Shown piece after piece: positions 21,729 to 32,384 of a stretch of DNA of 43,143 nt. This DNA comes from Silene noctiflora. Lineage: Eukaryota; Streptophyta; Magnoliopsida; Caryophyllales; Caryophyllaceae. The stretch is from the NCBI GenBank assembly GCA_009801015.1, contig VHZZ01002689.1, forward strand, positions 1 to 43,143, read 5' to 3'. The notes below the pieces were generated by a model. It was not told where the DNA came from and did no database searches. It saw nothing but the letters and a program-made list of their open reading frames with translations. Position numbers and translations under genes: made by a program. Each line of letters begins with the position of its first letter. Position 1 is the stretch's first letter.

Positions 21729-23540
21729 TCACAATGACTGGTTTAGTAAGACCTCAGGTTTGTCAAGAACTGCATCTTCCAGCTCCCGTGAAGTCAAAAT
21801 CCTAGACGAGGGAGTAAAACTTGCAGTGGTAGACGACGCAATAGAATCTGGTGAGATGGATTTCAATGAAAAATGGTGTTCAGCTGCCTTGGTAGTTCTC
21901 TCAATAAAAGCTGATCTTGGCAGAATCTCTTTGATTCGGCAAATAAAGTCTGAATGATTCCTTGCCTGAACACAAAATAAATTTTCATTTAAAAGGGTCA
22001 AGTTTAACTTGGCAATTTGGCATTTAATGTCACCTAGCTTGATGTACTATGGACCATAACTATGGTGATGACAAAAGGTTGTAGAAAATGACAAGGTAAG
22101 AAATTATATGTTCCAAATGCAGAAATTGCATTATTCCAAGAGTGCATATGCTTCATGACTGCTGAAATACAAAGAGATAATTAACATACCAGCCGATACT
22201 CAGGTGCACGTTTAGGATTCTTCAAGTACGTCATATTTCTATTATCATAGTCCCACAGAAAAGATGTGTGGTGGATCCATCGGTTTTTGGTGATGGACTG
22301 GGCATTCCCTCCAAACTTTCGGTTGCCAAAAACATAATCTATAACAAAAACGTTAGTACAAAGCCTTTTAAACACCGCTTGGAAAACACCAGGCTCCAAG
22401 AAACCCATTCATAAATTTTCTTTTTCCTTTTTTTTTGCGAGGGATAAGAAGAAGTCTGCCTGTAAAAGGCAGCCAATAAAACACAGAGGAGACTACATGT
22501 TTAAACTTTAAAGCATGGCGATTTCTACAAGTCATTTGGGAAATTAAAAACCGTACCGAGCTGGGATAAATTTCAAAAGCTATGCTTTCTTATTTTATAC
22601 TCCCTCCGTTTCAAAAATACTTCCGTATTCGTATGCATACACGAATTAAGTAGAAGCAGAAATATCCCATATTTGTGTTTTTGTTCCTTGGAGGTGCAAA
22701 AACATAAGAAAGCACAACTATCAGTATGTTCACGACTACAGAAACTATTTCTCTACCAGAACGAGTAGACTCATTCACCCCGCGTTTACAAGAAGTTCAA
22801 ATTTCGTACCATTTTCATGTAGCTTGAAATCACCAGCTTCACGAAAGACTTCGTCATATATCAGGCTTGTCCAAGCCATAATTGGCTGCGGGTATGGTTG
22901 TAAACCAATTACAGCATCCTTGTTGCATATAAAAGAGACAAACACAGTTCCATGATCCACAATTACGGTGCCTCCCCCAGTGAATCGTCTAATGACAGGA
23001 ATTTTATCTTGTAAAACTGGCTTAATTTCAAGAAGTTCCGCTGGTTTCCTTTAAAAAGAAAAAAATCAGCTTGTCAGATTTTGACATTTAAGTAATACAA
23101 CAGAACACCCAGAAAATACCAGTATCGATTCTCGAAAGACATCACACCCTACTGAAGGACCTATATTGACACATGATCAAAATGATTAATCATAACAACC
23201 CATGAAGCCACAATACAAACTTATCACCATTTTCCCCAGAAGCAGCAAAGTTCATCAACCAAAGTAAGAGATTAAAAAATATCATCATTGACGTAATTAC
23301 CATTGATGGGAACTAATAGCGAATGCAACTCTAGTAGTTTAATCGATGAATGACTGACCCAGAAACGCCCATGACAATGGTAGGATCATTGGTACCGTCA
23401 TTGATGATGCACCAGTTATCTGATGAAGTACGAAGCAGCCTTTCTTCCAAATGTAGCTGTTGCAGTATAGGTATTCTGTTTAACATCAGCAAATTCATTG
23501 ATGGAAGTGTAATGACGTTTCTGAGTTGTGAAATAGTCAT
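21729..23540 (-). CDS. lipoate-protein ligase A-like (BPL/LPL domain) protein, four coding exons
   Basis: The coding exons on the minus strand are 23540-23359, 23048-22810, 22338-22190 and 21965-21729. All have GT-AG borders and the phases fit. They total 807 bases, 268 residues plus stop. The protein opens with MTISQLRN, then LHLEERLLRTSSDNWCIIND, GTNDPTIVMGVSG, VIRRFTGGGTVIV (the RRxxGGG loop, residues 81-87), SFICNKD, and NDYVFGNRKFGGNAQS (140-155), where Lys148 matches the catalytic lysine of LplA-type enzymes. The end carries a helical accessory segment. The closest family I know is the plant biotin/lipoate A/B ligase family related to Arabidopsis At3g29010. Such enzymes attach lipoate or a related acyl group to a lysine of carrier proteins; the true substrate here is not proven. 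No organelle presequence is evident. The upstream frame has a stop before the chosen ATG, which supports this start. Confidence 0.88.
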
Positions 23541-24676
23541 TGAACAGCTCAGGATCACAACTGCTGAATTCTTTGAAGATCCTTAAATGAAATTGCGGTA
23601 AGATTTCAGAAATGGAAATAAAAGTCCCAGATTAATGTTTAATGAACATGAGCATAAGATTAAGAAGCTAATATGAAAAACATAGAATCTCAAAATTTAT
23701 GGTGCATTTTTTGCTGCAGAGTAGTCAGAGTTCAATTTGAACTTTGAAGAATAAAGGGACAGTAAAAGTTGAGTTGCGGGTGATTAAAAGTCTGGATTCT
23801 ATTGATTTCCCAAAAACATAATGTTAGTTTAGGCAAGCAAATCCCAAATGAAAGTTATGGTCTAGTATGGTTGGATCCACAGTTAGATGAGCACGGTAAA
23901 TCATGAAAAGTAACATCATTTATAGATTGTGTATTACAACATGGGCCATGAAAGAAACATAGAGCATATGGTGTCTCCCAGACCCTCAAATTATCAAATA
24001 CAATTAGAAGCAATCATAATTGTAAGAAAGCTTGTAGACAGAATGGCAATAGCACATGATACACTAGCAACTTACGGCATAAAATATAAAGAGTGAAAGG
24101 AAAGTCGTAATAACTCACACCATGATATCAAGTATAATGAGCACAAATTTAAAGACAAAGTCAGAATGTCAGTAAATTGATCAATGCCATCGATTCATCA
24201 TGTACACCCATCCCACACAGAACAACCTCCCTCCGCTGATGGAGTTTGATATGAGCAAAACTTAAGGCATATCTTAAAGCACTAAGAACAGGAAGTGCTA
24301 CTGTAGCATTAATGCTAGTTGAAGTTGAAGTTGAAGTTGAAGTTAGTCCGAACATGGCGACTAACGCCACACCACGCCATCCAGAACAAACCCATAAACT
24401 TGAATGTGACAGACTGAATAGAAGTGTCACCCTTAGCACATAAAACCAGAAATCGACAAAAATATGGATACAATGTAATTTGAAAAAAACAAATTGATGG
24501 CATTCATCTTAAAAAAACAATCAAAACCCTAAATTGAATGAATGAATCCAATTGACGCCCTAAAATCAATCAATCGCAACCTAAATTACAAGAGCTAAAG
24601 GAAATGAATGAGAAATTGGATCATCATATATACATATAGAGAGAGCGAAAGAGTGAGTTGGGTTAGCATTGGTTAC
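23541..24676 (-). other. probable 5'UTR intron of the ligase gene
   Basis: A donor CAG|GTAACC at 24677/24676 (minus strand) and acceptors near 23581 (TTTAAG) or 23563 (AATTCAG) would frame an intron of about 1.1 kb. Inside, a GAAGTT hexamer repeat lies at 24318-24342. No coding segment is supported. Confidence 0.45.
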
Positions 24677-24780
24677 CTGAGAGTTGAGGTTGTCAGGTAA
24701 GGTGAGGTGCCGTCGGTGAATCTAAGCTACCGGCGTGAGAGAACAGAGAGAGAGAGAGCTGACTCTGATTATAGAAGACT
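24677..24780 (-). other. probable non-coding first exon of the ligase gene
   Basis: The minus strand shows a CT-rich leader (CTCTCTCTCTCTGTTCTCTC, from GA repeats at about 24739-24760), typical of plant 5'UTRs. It ends at the donor CAG|GTAACC. The 5' edge is a guess. Confidence 0.4.
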
Positions 24781-24918
24781 CACAAGTCTTAATTCTCAAG
24801 TCTCAGCCTATCAGTGTGCGAGTCGGGTTATTTTGGGTTTGCAATAACTCGGGTCATATTGGGTTGGGTTAGGACGTGCTCATTTTTAGTTGAGTTTTTT
24901 TTTTTTTTGGGTATTTTT

Positions 24919-25112
24919 ATTACAGTCCGTCTCATTGTAGATGATCATTATCCGTCTAAAGTTAAAGAAGGATAGTGATCCTCTCACAAAATGCAAGTGG
25001 AAGGCAAAGTTGGGTATCCATTTCCCACCCACTTGCACTATCCACTTACATTTTGTGAGAGGGACACTATCCGTCCACAACTTTGGACGGATAGTGTCCG
25101 TTTACAATAACA
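24919..25112. mobile_element. foldback MITE
   Basis: Arms at 24970-25001 and 25040-25071 are inverted repeats with two or three mismatches (one contains GATCCTCTCACAAAATGCAA). A perfect 15-base palindrome pair, GACACTATCCGTCCA / TGGACGGATAGTGTC, lies at about 25063-25098. The ends carry related CCGT(C/T)T sequence. No coding capacity. Confidence 0.55.
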
Positions 25113-25373
25113 ATTTGTGTTTTATTATCATTTTATTTATGAATAAATGGCTAGTGTACAACTATAAACTTGTGTTAGGTCATATTGGCAGGTCGATGCA
25201 TATTGCCGGTCATGCTCAAGTTCTTAGTTTGGGTGTCGGACTGTCGAGTATTGTCCATTTTGTTTTACTTTTGTTAGGTCTAGTATCGTTCTCCACTCAA
25301 AATTATCCGCTCTAATTACTAGTAAACCCGAGGAAAAAAATATCTTTATGAATTTTTGATCCACACTAAAATA

Positions 25374-27105
25374 TGTTGTTTTATAGTTGGTCAATTTGGT
25401 TGGCAATAAGTCTCCCGTCTAACGGGTCTTGTAACGGGTTAAATATTACCCACGTGGGTAAATAAGTATTAGGGCTGAGTAGGCCTCGTCTTGTAATTGG
25501 GCTTTGCCCCCAACTCCGTCTTGTATTTATATATTTCTGATGCTAATGAAAAAGGCAACTCGCACATTTAACCTACACTAATCTCGTAACATGGTGTTGA
25601 ACCTCCTAATTTCCGTGTAGCTATAACTGATCTTAATTGGTGTAAAGCTATGCAAGATGAAATCACAAGGAACATACTGATGTTCCTTCTGACAAGAAGA
25701 CACTTCGCTCTCGTTAGGTTTACAAGATTAAATATAAATTTGATGGTAGTATCGAGCGACTTAAAGCAAGGTTGGTCATTTTGGTACCATCAGGTGGAAG
25801 GTATTGATTATAGTTAGAAGTTTGCGCTGGTCGTTAAGATGGTGACAGTTCGAGCATTGCTTGTTGTTGTCGCTATTAAAAAATAGAAACTTCACCAGAT
25901 GGATGTGCATAATGTTTTTTTTGCACGGTGATCTGTCCGAGGAAGTCTATATGAAGTTGTCACTGGGTTTCATCAGAGGTAATGAAGGAAATGTATGCCG
26001 CTTATGCAAGTCCTTGTATGGTCTTCGTAAAGCGTCACGTTGTTGGTTTGCTAAGTTAGGTGCTGCCTTACGCGCTTATGGCTTTGTCCAATCCTATTCC
26101 GATTATTCTTTGTTCAGTTATTCTAAAGATGAGGTATGTCTACATATTTTGGTTTATGTGGATGACCTTGTTATTGATGGGAATAATTATGTCACCATTA
26201 AATCATTTAAGGATTACCTAGGTACTTGCTTTAATATGAAGGACCTGGGCACTTTGAAATATTTTTTGGGTGTAGAAGTTGCTCGTAGCACCGAGGGGAT
26301 TTACTTGTGTCAGCGTAAATAGCCCTCGATATAGTCTCCAATTCGGGTCTTTTGGGTGCTAAACCTGCAGTTACCCCTATTGAGCAGAATCTTCAGCTTG
26401 GTTTGGCTAAGGGTGATTTGCTTGAGGATATTGAGTCTTACAGACGACTTGTGGGTCGTTTGGTTTATCTTGCGGTAACTCGTCTAGATCTTTCTTATGT
26501 TGTACATATTTTGTCTCAATTTTCGCATCAGCCACGTAAGGAGCATATGGACGCGACCCTCCGTGTGGTTCGGTATCTTAAGGGACGTCCGGGTCAGGGG
26601 ATTTTGTTGCGATAAGACAATGATCTTACCATCTCTGGGTGGTGTGAATTCGATTGGGCATGTTGTCCTTTGACCCGACGCTCGGTTTCTGGTTGAATAG
26701 TTTTGTTGGTGCTTCACCTGTCTCTTGGAAAACCCAAAAAACAACAAACTGTGTCTCGATCACCTGCTGAAGTTGTTGTTTTATGTGAGTTAATGTGGCT
26801 TATGGGTTTGTTTTTTAGTTTGGGTGATCATATACCTAGGCCTATGCATCTTTATTGTAACAGTCAGTCCGTGCTCCACATTGCCCAGAATCCTGTTTTT
26901 CACGAACGGACCAAACATATCGAGGTGGGCTGTCATTTTTTTCGTGATGCTATCTCTGATGGTTTGATTCAGCCTTCTCATGTACCTACACATTCGCAGC
27001 TTGCCGATATTTTTACGAAGACTTTGGCCTCGTCTTGTTTTTATATATTTCCGATGCTGATGAGAAAGACAACCCACACAATTAACCTACAGTAATCTCA
27101 TAATA
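25374..27105 (+). mobile_element. Ty1/copia retrotransposon remnant with internal deletions
   Basis: The retained polyprotein end reads: an integrase-RT linker (NWCKAMQDEI, near 25640), reverse transcriptase around 25860-26320 with CRLCKSLYGLRKASRCWFAK and the YVDD catalytic box in LVYVDDLVIDGNN, then SYRRLVGRLVYLAVTRLDLS and RNase H pieces with TKHIEVGCHFFRDAI and ADIFTKTL (to about 27030). Stops and frame shifts break it (for example TAG at 26320-26322), so it is inactive. Sequence at 25517-25590 recurs at 27031-27105 (about 85% identical by eye), as expected for LTR ends. Gag, protease and integrase are missing between the 5' repeat and RT. A possible 5' LTR start is TGTTG at 25374. No matching target-site duplication was found. 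Confidence 0.8.
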
Positions 27106-27571
27106 ATACGATAAAAATAGAGTATCTAGGAAATGACAAATCATTTGTCTTTATATCTACACGGTTTTATTTGACCCGTCAGAAACTTGTGACGGACTCA
27201 CAAATGAAAATTTCGGTTTGGTGGGAGAGTTATATTTTACAAATTTGCAAGGAAATCAAAGAATTATGATAACCTGATACCACTACTAGATGACATTTAA
27301 TGATTCAAGTTTATAATGAACTTGTGTACGCAGGTCAGAAAGATCTCAAGGGTTTGGAAATGAGACTAATCTTTAGGCAATGAAGGTTACTCCGACCAGG
27401 ATGTAGTTCTCCTTGGTGCCACTTCTGTGCAATAATCTGATGTCGGGTTTGTTAGATGATAACGTATTTTAATGTGCAATGCGTTGGGGCCTAGTCGCTA
27501 AACTGGCCAACCCAACCCATATCCGGACAAACTAAGTATGGATATGACCCAGCCGTTCCAACGTGACCCCG

Positions 27572-27653
27572 ACCTCACATAAAGTTTATTACCATGAAGT
27601 GACCAAGTAATAACCTCACATAAAGTTTATTACCATGAAGTGACCAAGTAATA
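27572..27653. repeat. perfect 41-bp tandem duplication (two copies)
   Basis: The unit beginning ACCTCACATAAAGTTTATTA is at 27572-27612 and is repeated without change at 27613-27653, so the duplication is recent. Confidence 0.95.
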
Positions 27654-28218
27654 ATAGGTGAAGCATAACCGAAATGGATTGATCTAGTTGAATCTAATTC
27701 AAACCCGAATGCAAGCATACACAAACTAATTTGACCTAAACCGGAATTGAATAACCCATTTGTCAAGTGTACTTGAGTGAGTCTTACAACAATATCACCA
27801 CAACAATATCTTCATGTGGTGGATTAGGGGGTGGGGTATGAATGGATACATCTTTATTTATCTGTTGATAACAATAGGCCTTTCATAATACCGTTGCATG
27901 TTAAGACCTCTCACATAAATCCCTTTCATTTAGGTGTTATTTCTAACTTTATTTACTTAAATAGATTGTAGGTGTTGTTTTATTTTACCATTAGAATTTG
28001 TAAAAGAATAAATCTTGGATTTCTTTGGAAAAGGATGTACATTCCTTACACAACTAATAAAATATGGTATGGAGAAGAAAACAAAATATGCATATGGAAG
28101 TATGGATGCAGGCATCTATCTAGCTTTGTTTTCTTCTCCATAAGTTGGGAAATACTTACATTCAACACACTTTATACAGACAGTATTCAACTTTACTTGA
28201 ATATTACAACTACACAAG

Positions 28219-28232
28219 ACAGGAGACAGGAA

Positions 28233-28270
<38 letters not shown>
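28219..28270. repeat. (ACAGGAG)n microsatellite
   Basis: Seven and a half copies of a 7-base unit, with one variant unit (ACAGGAA) and a final ACGGG. Confidence 0.95.
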
Positions 28271-28273
<3 letters not shown>

Positions 28274-28362
28274 TTCCGTAATGCTGGCAACAAATAACTG
28301 CCAATAAAGCAAAAGGAAAAACAATATACAGCTACATCCCCCCTCAAAACCTCGAGGACTTC

Positions 28363-28527
28363 TTAAAACAATTGAAGAATCGGAGCATCAGGACGAACAA
28401 AGTCGAAACCAAAATCAGAACCCGTTGCTGAACGAATCCGCTGGTTGGAACTCTGGAAATCAGAAGGATCTGCGAGAAAGATGACCGAGTTGATGAAGAG
28501 ATAAACCATGGTTGTAATCGGAATCAT
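28363..28527 (-). CDS. small putative secreted peptide, copy B (54 residues)
   Basis: This minus-strand mini-gene is found by homology to a second one 2.2 kb away (30540-30701). It reads MIPITTMVYLFINSVIFLAD, then PSDFQSSNQRIRS, and ends FVRPDAPILQLF. The first 19 residues are hydrophobic like a signal peptide or anchor. The two copies share M-x-PITT-x-VYLF-x2-SVIFLA-x-PSDFQS, then R, SD, VR and PI with a final F. The identity is spread through the whole frame and the coding length is kept (54 versus 53 residues). A TATA-like box sits about 100 bases upstream in both. No cysteines, so not a cysteine-rich peptide. I do not recognise the family; a secreted signalling peptide precursor is an inference. 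Confidence 0.6.
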   Translation of the reverse strand: MIPITTMVYLFINSVIFLADPSDFQSSNQRIRSATGSDFGFDFVRPDAPILQLF

Positions 28528-28626
28528 ATTTCAGATTTCAGAGTAGAAAATCAAGTATATAAGCTTTGTTTGCTTGTTGATGGTAAACACTACTGAATTA
28601 TTATGCCTACTGTTCAGCTCAAATGT

Positions 28627-28635
28627 CTTTTTATA
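28627..28635 (-). promoter_or_regulatory. TATA box of peptide gene B
   Basis: TATAAAAAG on the minus strand, 100 bases upstream of the ATG. The paralogue has TATAAAAATA at 98 bases. Confidence 0.6.
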
Positions 28636-28677
28636 CTTCTCAAACATGTTATGTTAGAAAAAGTACAACAATAATAT

Positions 28678-28707
28678 AATACAATACAATACAATACAAT
28701 ACAATAC
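28678..28707. repeat. (AATAC)n microsatellite in the peptide B promoter
   Basis: About six ACAAT/AATAC pentamers between the TATA box and the conserved upstream block. The paralogous promoter lacks it. Confidence 0.9.
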
Positions 28708-28722
28708 TGTTAAAGATATTAT

Positions 28723-28845
28723 ATTCATTGCTTTGCTTTCAAGGCTTGTGCTACTTTTATTTAAAGTTAAGAGGTCATAATATTCATCAAGCACAATCAT
28801 TATTTATTACTACAAAGGAATCAATACCCAATAATTCAATAGCAG
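28723..28845 (-). promoter_or_regulatory. conserved upstream block of peptide gene B
   Basis: Starts with 21 bases (28723-28743, containing CATTGCTTTGCTTTCAAG) identical to 30865-30885 and continues with recognisable similarity to TAATTCAATAGCAG at 28832-28845. The matching block for copy A is 30865-30982. Confidence 0.55.
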
Positions 28846-29577
28846 GTGAGGTGTATATATTATATACTATACTATTTGAGATATCAAATAAGCGAAAAGA
28901 AATATGAATAAACAGCAAGGTCTGCAACGTATTATGGAGACCTTGAAATAAACCGCAACGTATACAAGCGCCATAAGGCCGGCAAAAAACAAAGTCAACT
29001 AAAAGAATGATTAAAATCAGTAATGAAAATTAGCAGAAGCAGTGATCTGTTATTTTGTAGTAGGAAAACATCATTAATAAATGCACATCCAATGATTTTC
29101 TGAAATTTCAATAGATACAACCCCTTCAGTCTGGTGTATGTCAAGTTTACGACGTGAGGGGGTATTTTAACCTGGGACATATATCTCCATCGTATAACTA
29201 GGTAGAATTTTCGTTAATATATCTATCGACTATCATCAAGGTGACATAAGAAAGACTGCACACTAAAGAAGATGGGAGTGATGGACTACAAGAAAAATTA
29301 AAGGGGTACCTAATCCTATACCTCATATTGTTTTTTTTTTTTTTTGTTCTTAATATATACTCCTTCCATAATCCCATTCGTTTGTTTGCATTTTTATTCT
29401 TTGTTAGGGGGTATTTTAGTTGAAAATAAACAAATGATTGGACGAAGGGAGTAGGAAAAAATGGAAAGTTTAGAAAAATGAACACATTTAACTCCACAAC
29501 GATAAGCCAACTTGAGATTATTTCTATTAATCCACCAAAGCAATTTGATAAAACGTGGATAGGAACAAGTTACTCAC
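28846..29577. other. intergenic, one Stowaway-like MITE
   Basis: No gene supported apart from the element at 29358-29453. A poly-T tract lies at 29331-29345. Confidence 0.4.
29358..29453. mobile_element. Stowaway-like MITE (96 bp)
   Basis: TACTCCTTCCATAATCCCAT at the left end and GATTGGACGAAGGGAGTA at the right are imperfect inverted repeats, bounded by TA. The interior is AT-rich with no coding capacity. Confidence 0.7.
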
Positions 29578-29697
29578 CAATAATAAAGCAATTTGCTGCT
29601 TGATTCATCACACTAATATCTTGAGCTGTTGGAATCTCTTTTGTTTGCTTCTTTTTGGTAATCATACGACAGGTAAGCCTGAGAGTTCCAGTCAAAA
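29578..29697 (-). other. possible isolated exon of an unidentified gene
   Basis: A 120-base minus-strand segment has an acceptor (GGCATGTAG at 29698) and a donor (TTG|GTGAGTA at 29577). It is open throughout, and both edges are phase 1, so it can be skipped or added without shifting frame. It reads LTGTLRLTCRMITKKKQTKE, then IPTAQDISVMNQAANCFII. I do not recognise it and found no convincing partner exons nearby. It may be a fragment carried by duplication. Confidence 0.3.
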
Positions 29698-30539
29698 CTA
29701 CATGCCAAACAAATGAAAAGAATTGTCATCTGCAATCAAGATAAGAACTCACTGAAAAAGAAGGCACTATAATATTTTCAAAAAGGAAGTTGAAATCATA
29801 GTAATACATCTCGGGTTTCAGTCAGGACCCAAGGTTGTAGTATCACTTGTTGGCTGTCACGGCCTAATCTCACTAAATACAGCCAATATCACCATAAAAT
29901 GGGGAGAAATGCGGGTGCCATAACCTCCAAACCTTGATAACTCGGTCACGAATGGGGGTTGCCAGTGCAATTCAAATCCATTGGTAGAATACAAATAAAA
30001 ATTGACAAGGACGAAGAATCAAGGCAAACCATGAAAGCAACAACAAAAGGGAAGGCTCCAAGTCTCAAGTCTCCAAGTCCATCAATTAAATTAGAGATCA
30101 CCAATATTATTCTATCATATATTGTATCAAAAGACGGCTATTTCATCATAAAATTAGAACACAAACAGTTCCGGTGAGCTATTTTTGTATATTTCATCAT
30201 ATTGCAATACCAAAGAATACGAAGTCTAACTTTATTGAAATTTCAAATTCCATACACAATACATAATTACATATAAAAAGTTCGCTATAGGAATGAGGAC
30301 ACATATACAGACAAGGAAAAGAGATAACTGAGCATACCGAGAGGTAATCAAAGAACAAAATATTTCACTGAAAATTTTATACAATATTTAATTTACACTG
30401 CACTATTCAGTATTCAATTTACTCTGCAATATTAGAATTAGCAGAGACGACCGTAAGGTTGTGCTTCCAGAATGTCGGGTAAGAAAACTACCAAGAAAGA
30501 AAAGAAAACAATATCCAAGCCCTAATTTTGGAGGCTTTA
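29698..30539. other. intergenic, no gene supported
   Basis: Includes repeat-like sequence at about 29810-29960 (around GGCTGTCACGGCCTAATC). A 72-codon plus-strand frame at 29959-30177 has no recognisable feature. Confidence 0.35.
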
Positions 30540-30701
30540 TTAAAAGAAATGACGAATCGGGCCATAGGAACGAACAACTCCAACGTCATAATCAGAAACG
30601 GTAGCCCGAGTATGATAGCCCGGACTCTGGAAATCGGATGGATTAGCAAGGAAGATGACTGAGGTGACAAAGAGATAAACTATGGTTGTAATTGGTACCA
30701 T
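30540..30701 (-). CDS. small putative secreted peptide, copy A (53 residues)
   Basis: Paralogue of the frame at 28363-28527. It reads MVPITTIVYLFVTSVIFLAN, PSDFQSPGYHTRAT, then VSDYDVGVVRSYGPIRHFF. An upstream in-frame ATG at 30734 exists, but the homology begins at 30701, which decides the start. The hydrophobic N-terminus could be a cleaved signal peptide or a membrane anchor. The C-terminal third has an Asp-Tyr pair (SDYD); secreted plant peptides are often sulfated at such a site, but copy B has Phe there. No cysteines or known peptide-hormone motif that I can name. It lies on the minus strand with its own TATA box. The function is unknown. Confidence 0.6.
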   Translation of the reverse strand: MVPITTIVYLFVTSVIFLANPSDFQSPGYHTRATVSDYDVGVVRSYGPIRHFF

Positions 30702-30798
30702 GCTTTGAGATGTCAACCTTGTATGTATGAACACAAGAATAAATGGATAGTTAGGCTTGTTAGTTGTTAGTATGGAATAGTATTGATTACCTCAACGG

Positions 30799-30808
30799 TA
30801 TTTTTATA
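30799..30808 (-). promoter_or_regulatory. TATA box of peptide gene A
   Basis: TATAAAAATA on the minus strand, 98 bases upstream of the chosen ATG. Confidence 0.6.
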
Positions 30809-30864
30809 GGGTGCCACAGAAAGAACAAGATAGAAATGGTAGCATAATAAATTGTTAGTATAAA

Positions 30865-30982
30865 ATTCATTGCTTTGCTTTCAAGTCTTAAACTGGTTTT
30901 AATTACAGTTAGACTTTTAGAGTAAGATAAGAGGACATGATTATTTATTTCAAGGAATCTGAACCTGATAATTGAATAGCAG
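30865..30982 (-). promoter_or_regulatory. conserved upstream block of peptide gene A
   Basis: Carries the same 21 bases as the promoter of copy B at 30865-30885 and TAATTGAATAGCAG at 30969-30982. Shared sequence therefore reaches about 280 bases upstream of the ATG. Confidence 0.55.
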
Positions 30983-32384
30983 ACCATAACTACAGCTATA
31001 CTTGTAAAGTCGGCAAAACTGCAAATGTCAACCCAAAGACTTGATTTAAAAAAACCATTTAACTGTAGCAAATTGCTATAATCTTCTAGTCATTCCAACT
31101 CCTTTTAATCGTAGGAGTAAGTCTTGGGCCCCAAAAGCGTCGGAAATGGCCAAGACTGAAGACGAGAGGAGCTGCGAGAGAAAGAGCGACTCAAATTGAA
31201 TGGAGTTTTGCCAAGAAAATGTTATAAAAGTATGCAAATACAATGGTTTTCTGACTTTAAATGGGGACAAGACTATAAGAGGGATACTTCAAAATGCAAC
31301 TTATATCTCATCGTTTTACCACTAAACTTATATCTCCATCGTTTTACCACCAGGTCGAAGCTTACTTGGTAATACCATATATTTTGTGACTGACTCGCGG
31401 TCAGCCTACATGATATGCATCTGTAACAACAAGAACAACATGACCTCAATGCCTCGAGAGCTCCCACAAATGGTGAGGTAAGGGAGATTACGATGGAATA
31501 AATCTCGTAAGTTTGACTTTATTCCATCATAATCCAAAACCAAATAACAATGTTTCTTGGGTTCCACCGGAAATGGAAGCAATGATACGCATCAATCCTT
31601 ACGGTGTACTGAATCCTTTGCCAAAGCTTGGTTCATTAAGCATTTCTAATAAAACAAGATTCAAGTTTCAGAGTCATGAGTTCATTACACAACATACCAT
31701 ATTACCATCCATGATTCCATGGCTTGACTTGTAGAATCATGGTCCATAAATGTTCTTGTTGCTCTGTTCTGGGACGTCTGCCCTAGTATTATAGTATGCC
31801 TGTTTTCCTGCAGAGTGCAAACCATGTTCAAACATACTATTTAGTACTCTATGGCTTGAACATTTCGTCTTATCTCTTCCCTTTCTCGAAAAAATCAAAG
31901 ACTCAACTATTTGCTGCAACAAGTACCTGTTGGCATGAAACCGAGATATAATCTAAAAAGCAGTAGCCACATCAAGCTAAGTTTGACAGTCATAAAATCC
32001 GACTCTTGTACTCAAAACTCCTACGTTAAGCTTCAATTACATACTGTTAAGTGGTTTGAAAATTTCAACAGGTGATTGACATAACCACAATGCCCACAAT
32101 AAGGACACTATTCGTAAGCCTAGTCCAGAACAAGCTTTCTAACACAAAAGAAATGAGAAAACGGTTGCACCCATGAAATAAGACACAATGAAAAACACAA
32201 ATTCAATTAATTATACAGCCAGAAGATCAAGGCTACACAGTATAATAAGCTCACTAAGTAATTCGACTGCATAAGAGTAACAAATAACAAGAAGAGTCCT
32301 CAAAGAATAAAGCTCCGAAGGTTGTGTAGCACGGCACTTAATGTTATATCAGTACAACGTCAAACATGAGCAATTGAATCATTT

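Larger units (their letters stand above)
27106..28362. other. intergenic with short repeats
   Basis: No gene supported. It contains a perfect 41-base tandem duplication and a 7-base microsatellite, given separately. The 111-codon plus-strand frame at 27972-28307 runs through the microsatellite and is not a gene. Confidence 0.4.

Noticed and set aside
21685..21957. Plus-strand 90-codon frame
   Set aside because: It is the antisense shadow of the last exon of the ligase gene.
22600..22660. Second Stowaway element at a CTCCCTCCGTTTC word
   Set aside because: Only one terminus is visible; no matching inverted end was found nearby.
28219..28270. Possible CRISPR-like array
   Set aside because: The units are 7 bases in direct tandem without spacers, a microsatellite in a plant genome.
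31076..31270. Candidate third copy of the mini-peptide family
   Set aside because: It is hydrophobic in the middle but shares none of the PITT, PSDFQS or C-terminal PI motifs.
31513..31734. 73-codon plus-strand frame
   Set aside because: It lies next to a repeat-like hairpin, with no recognisable domain and no partner exon.
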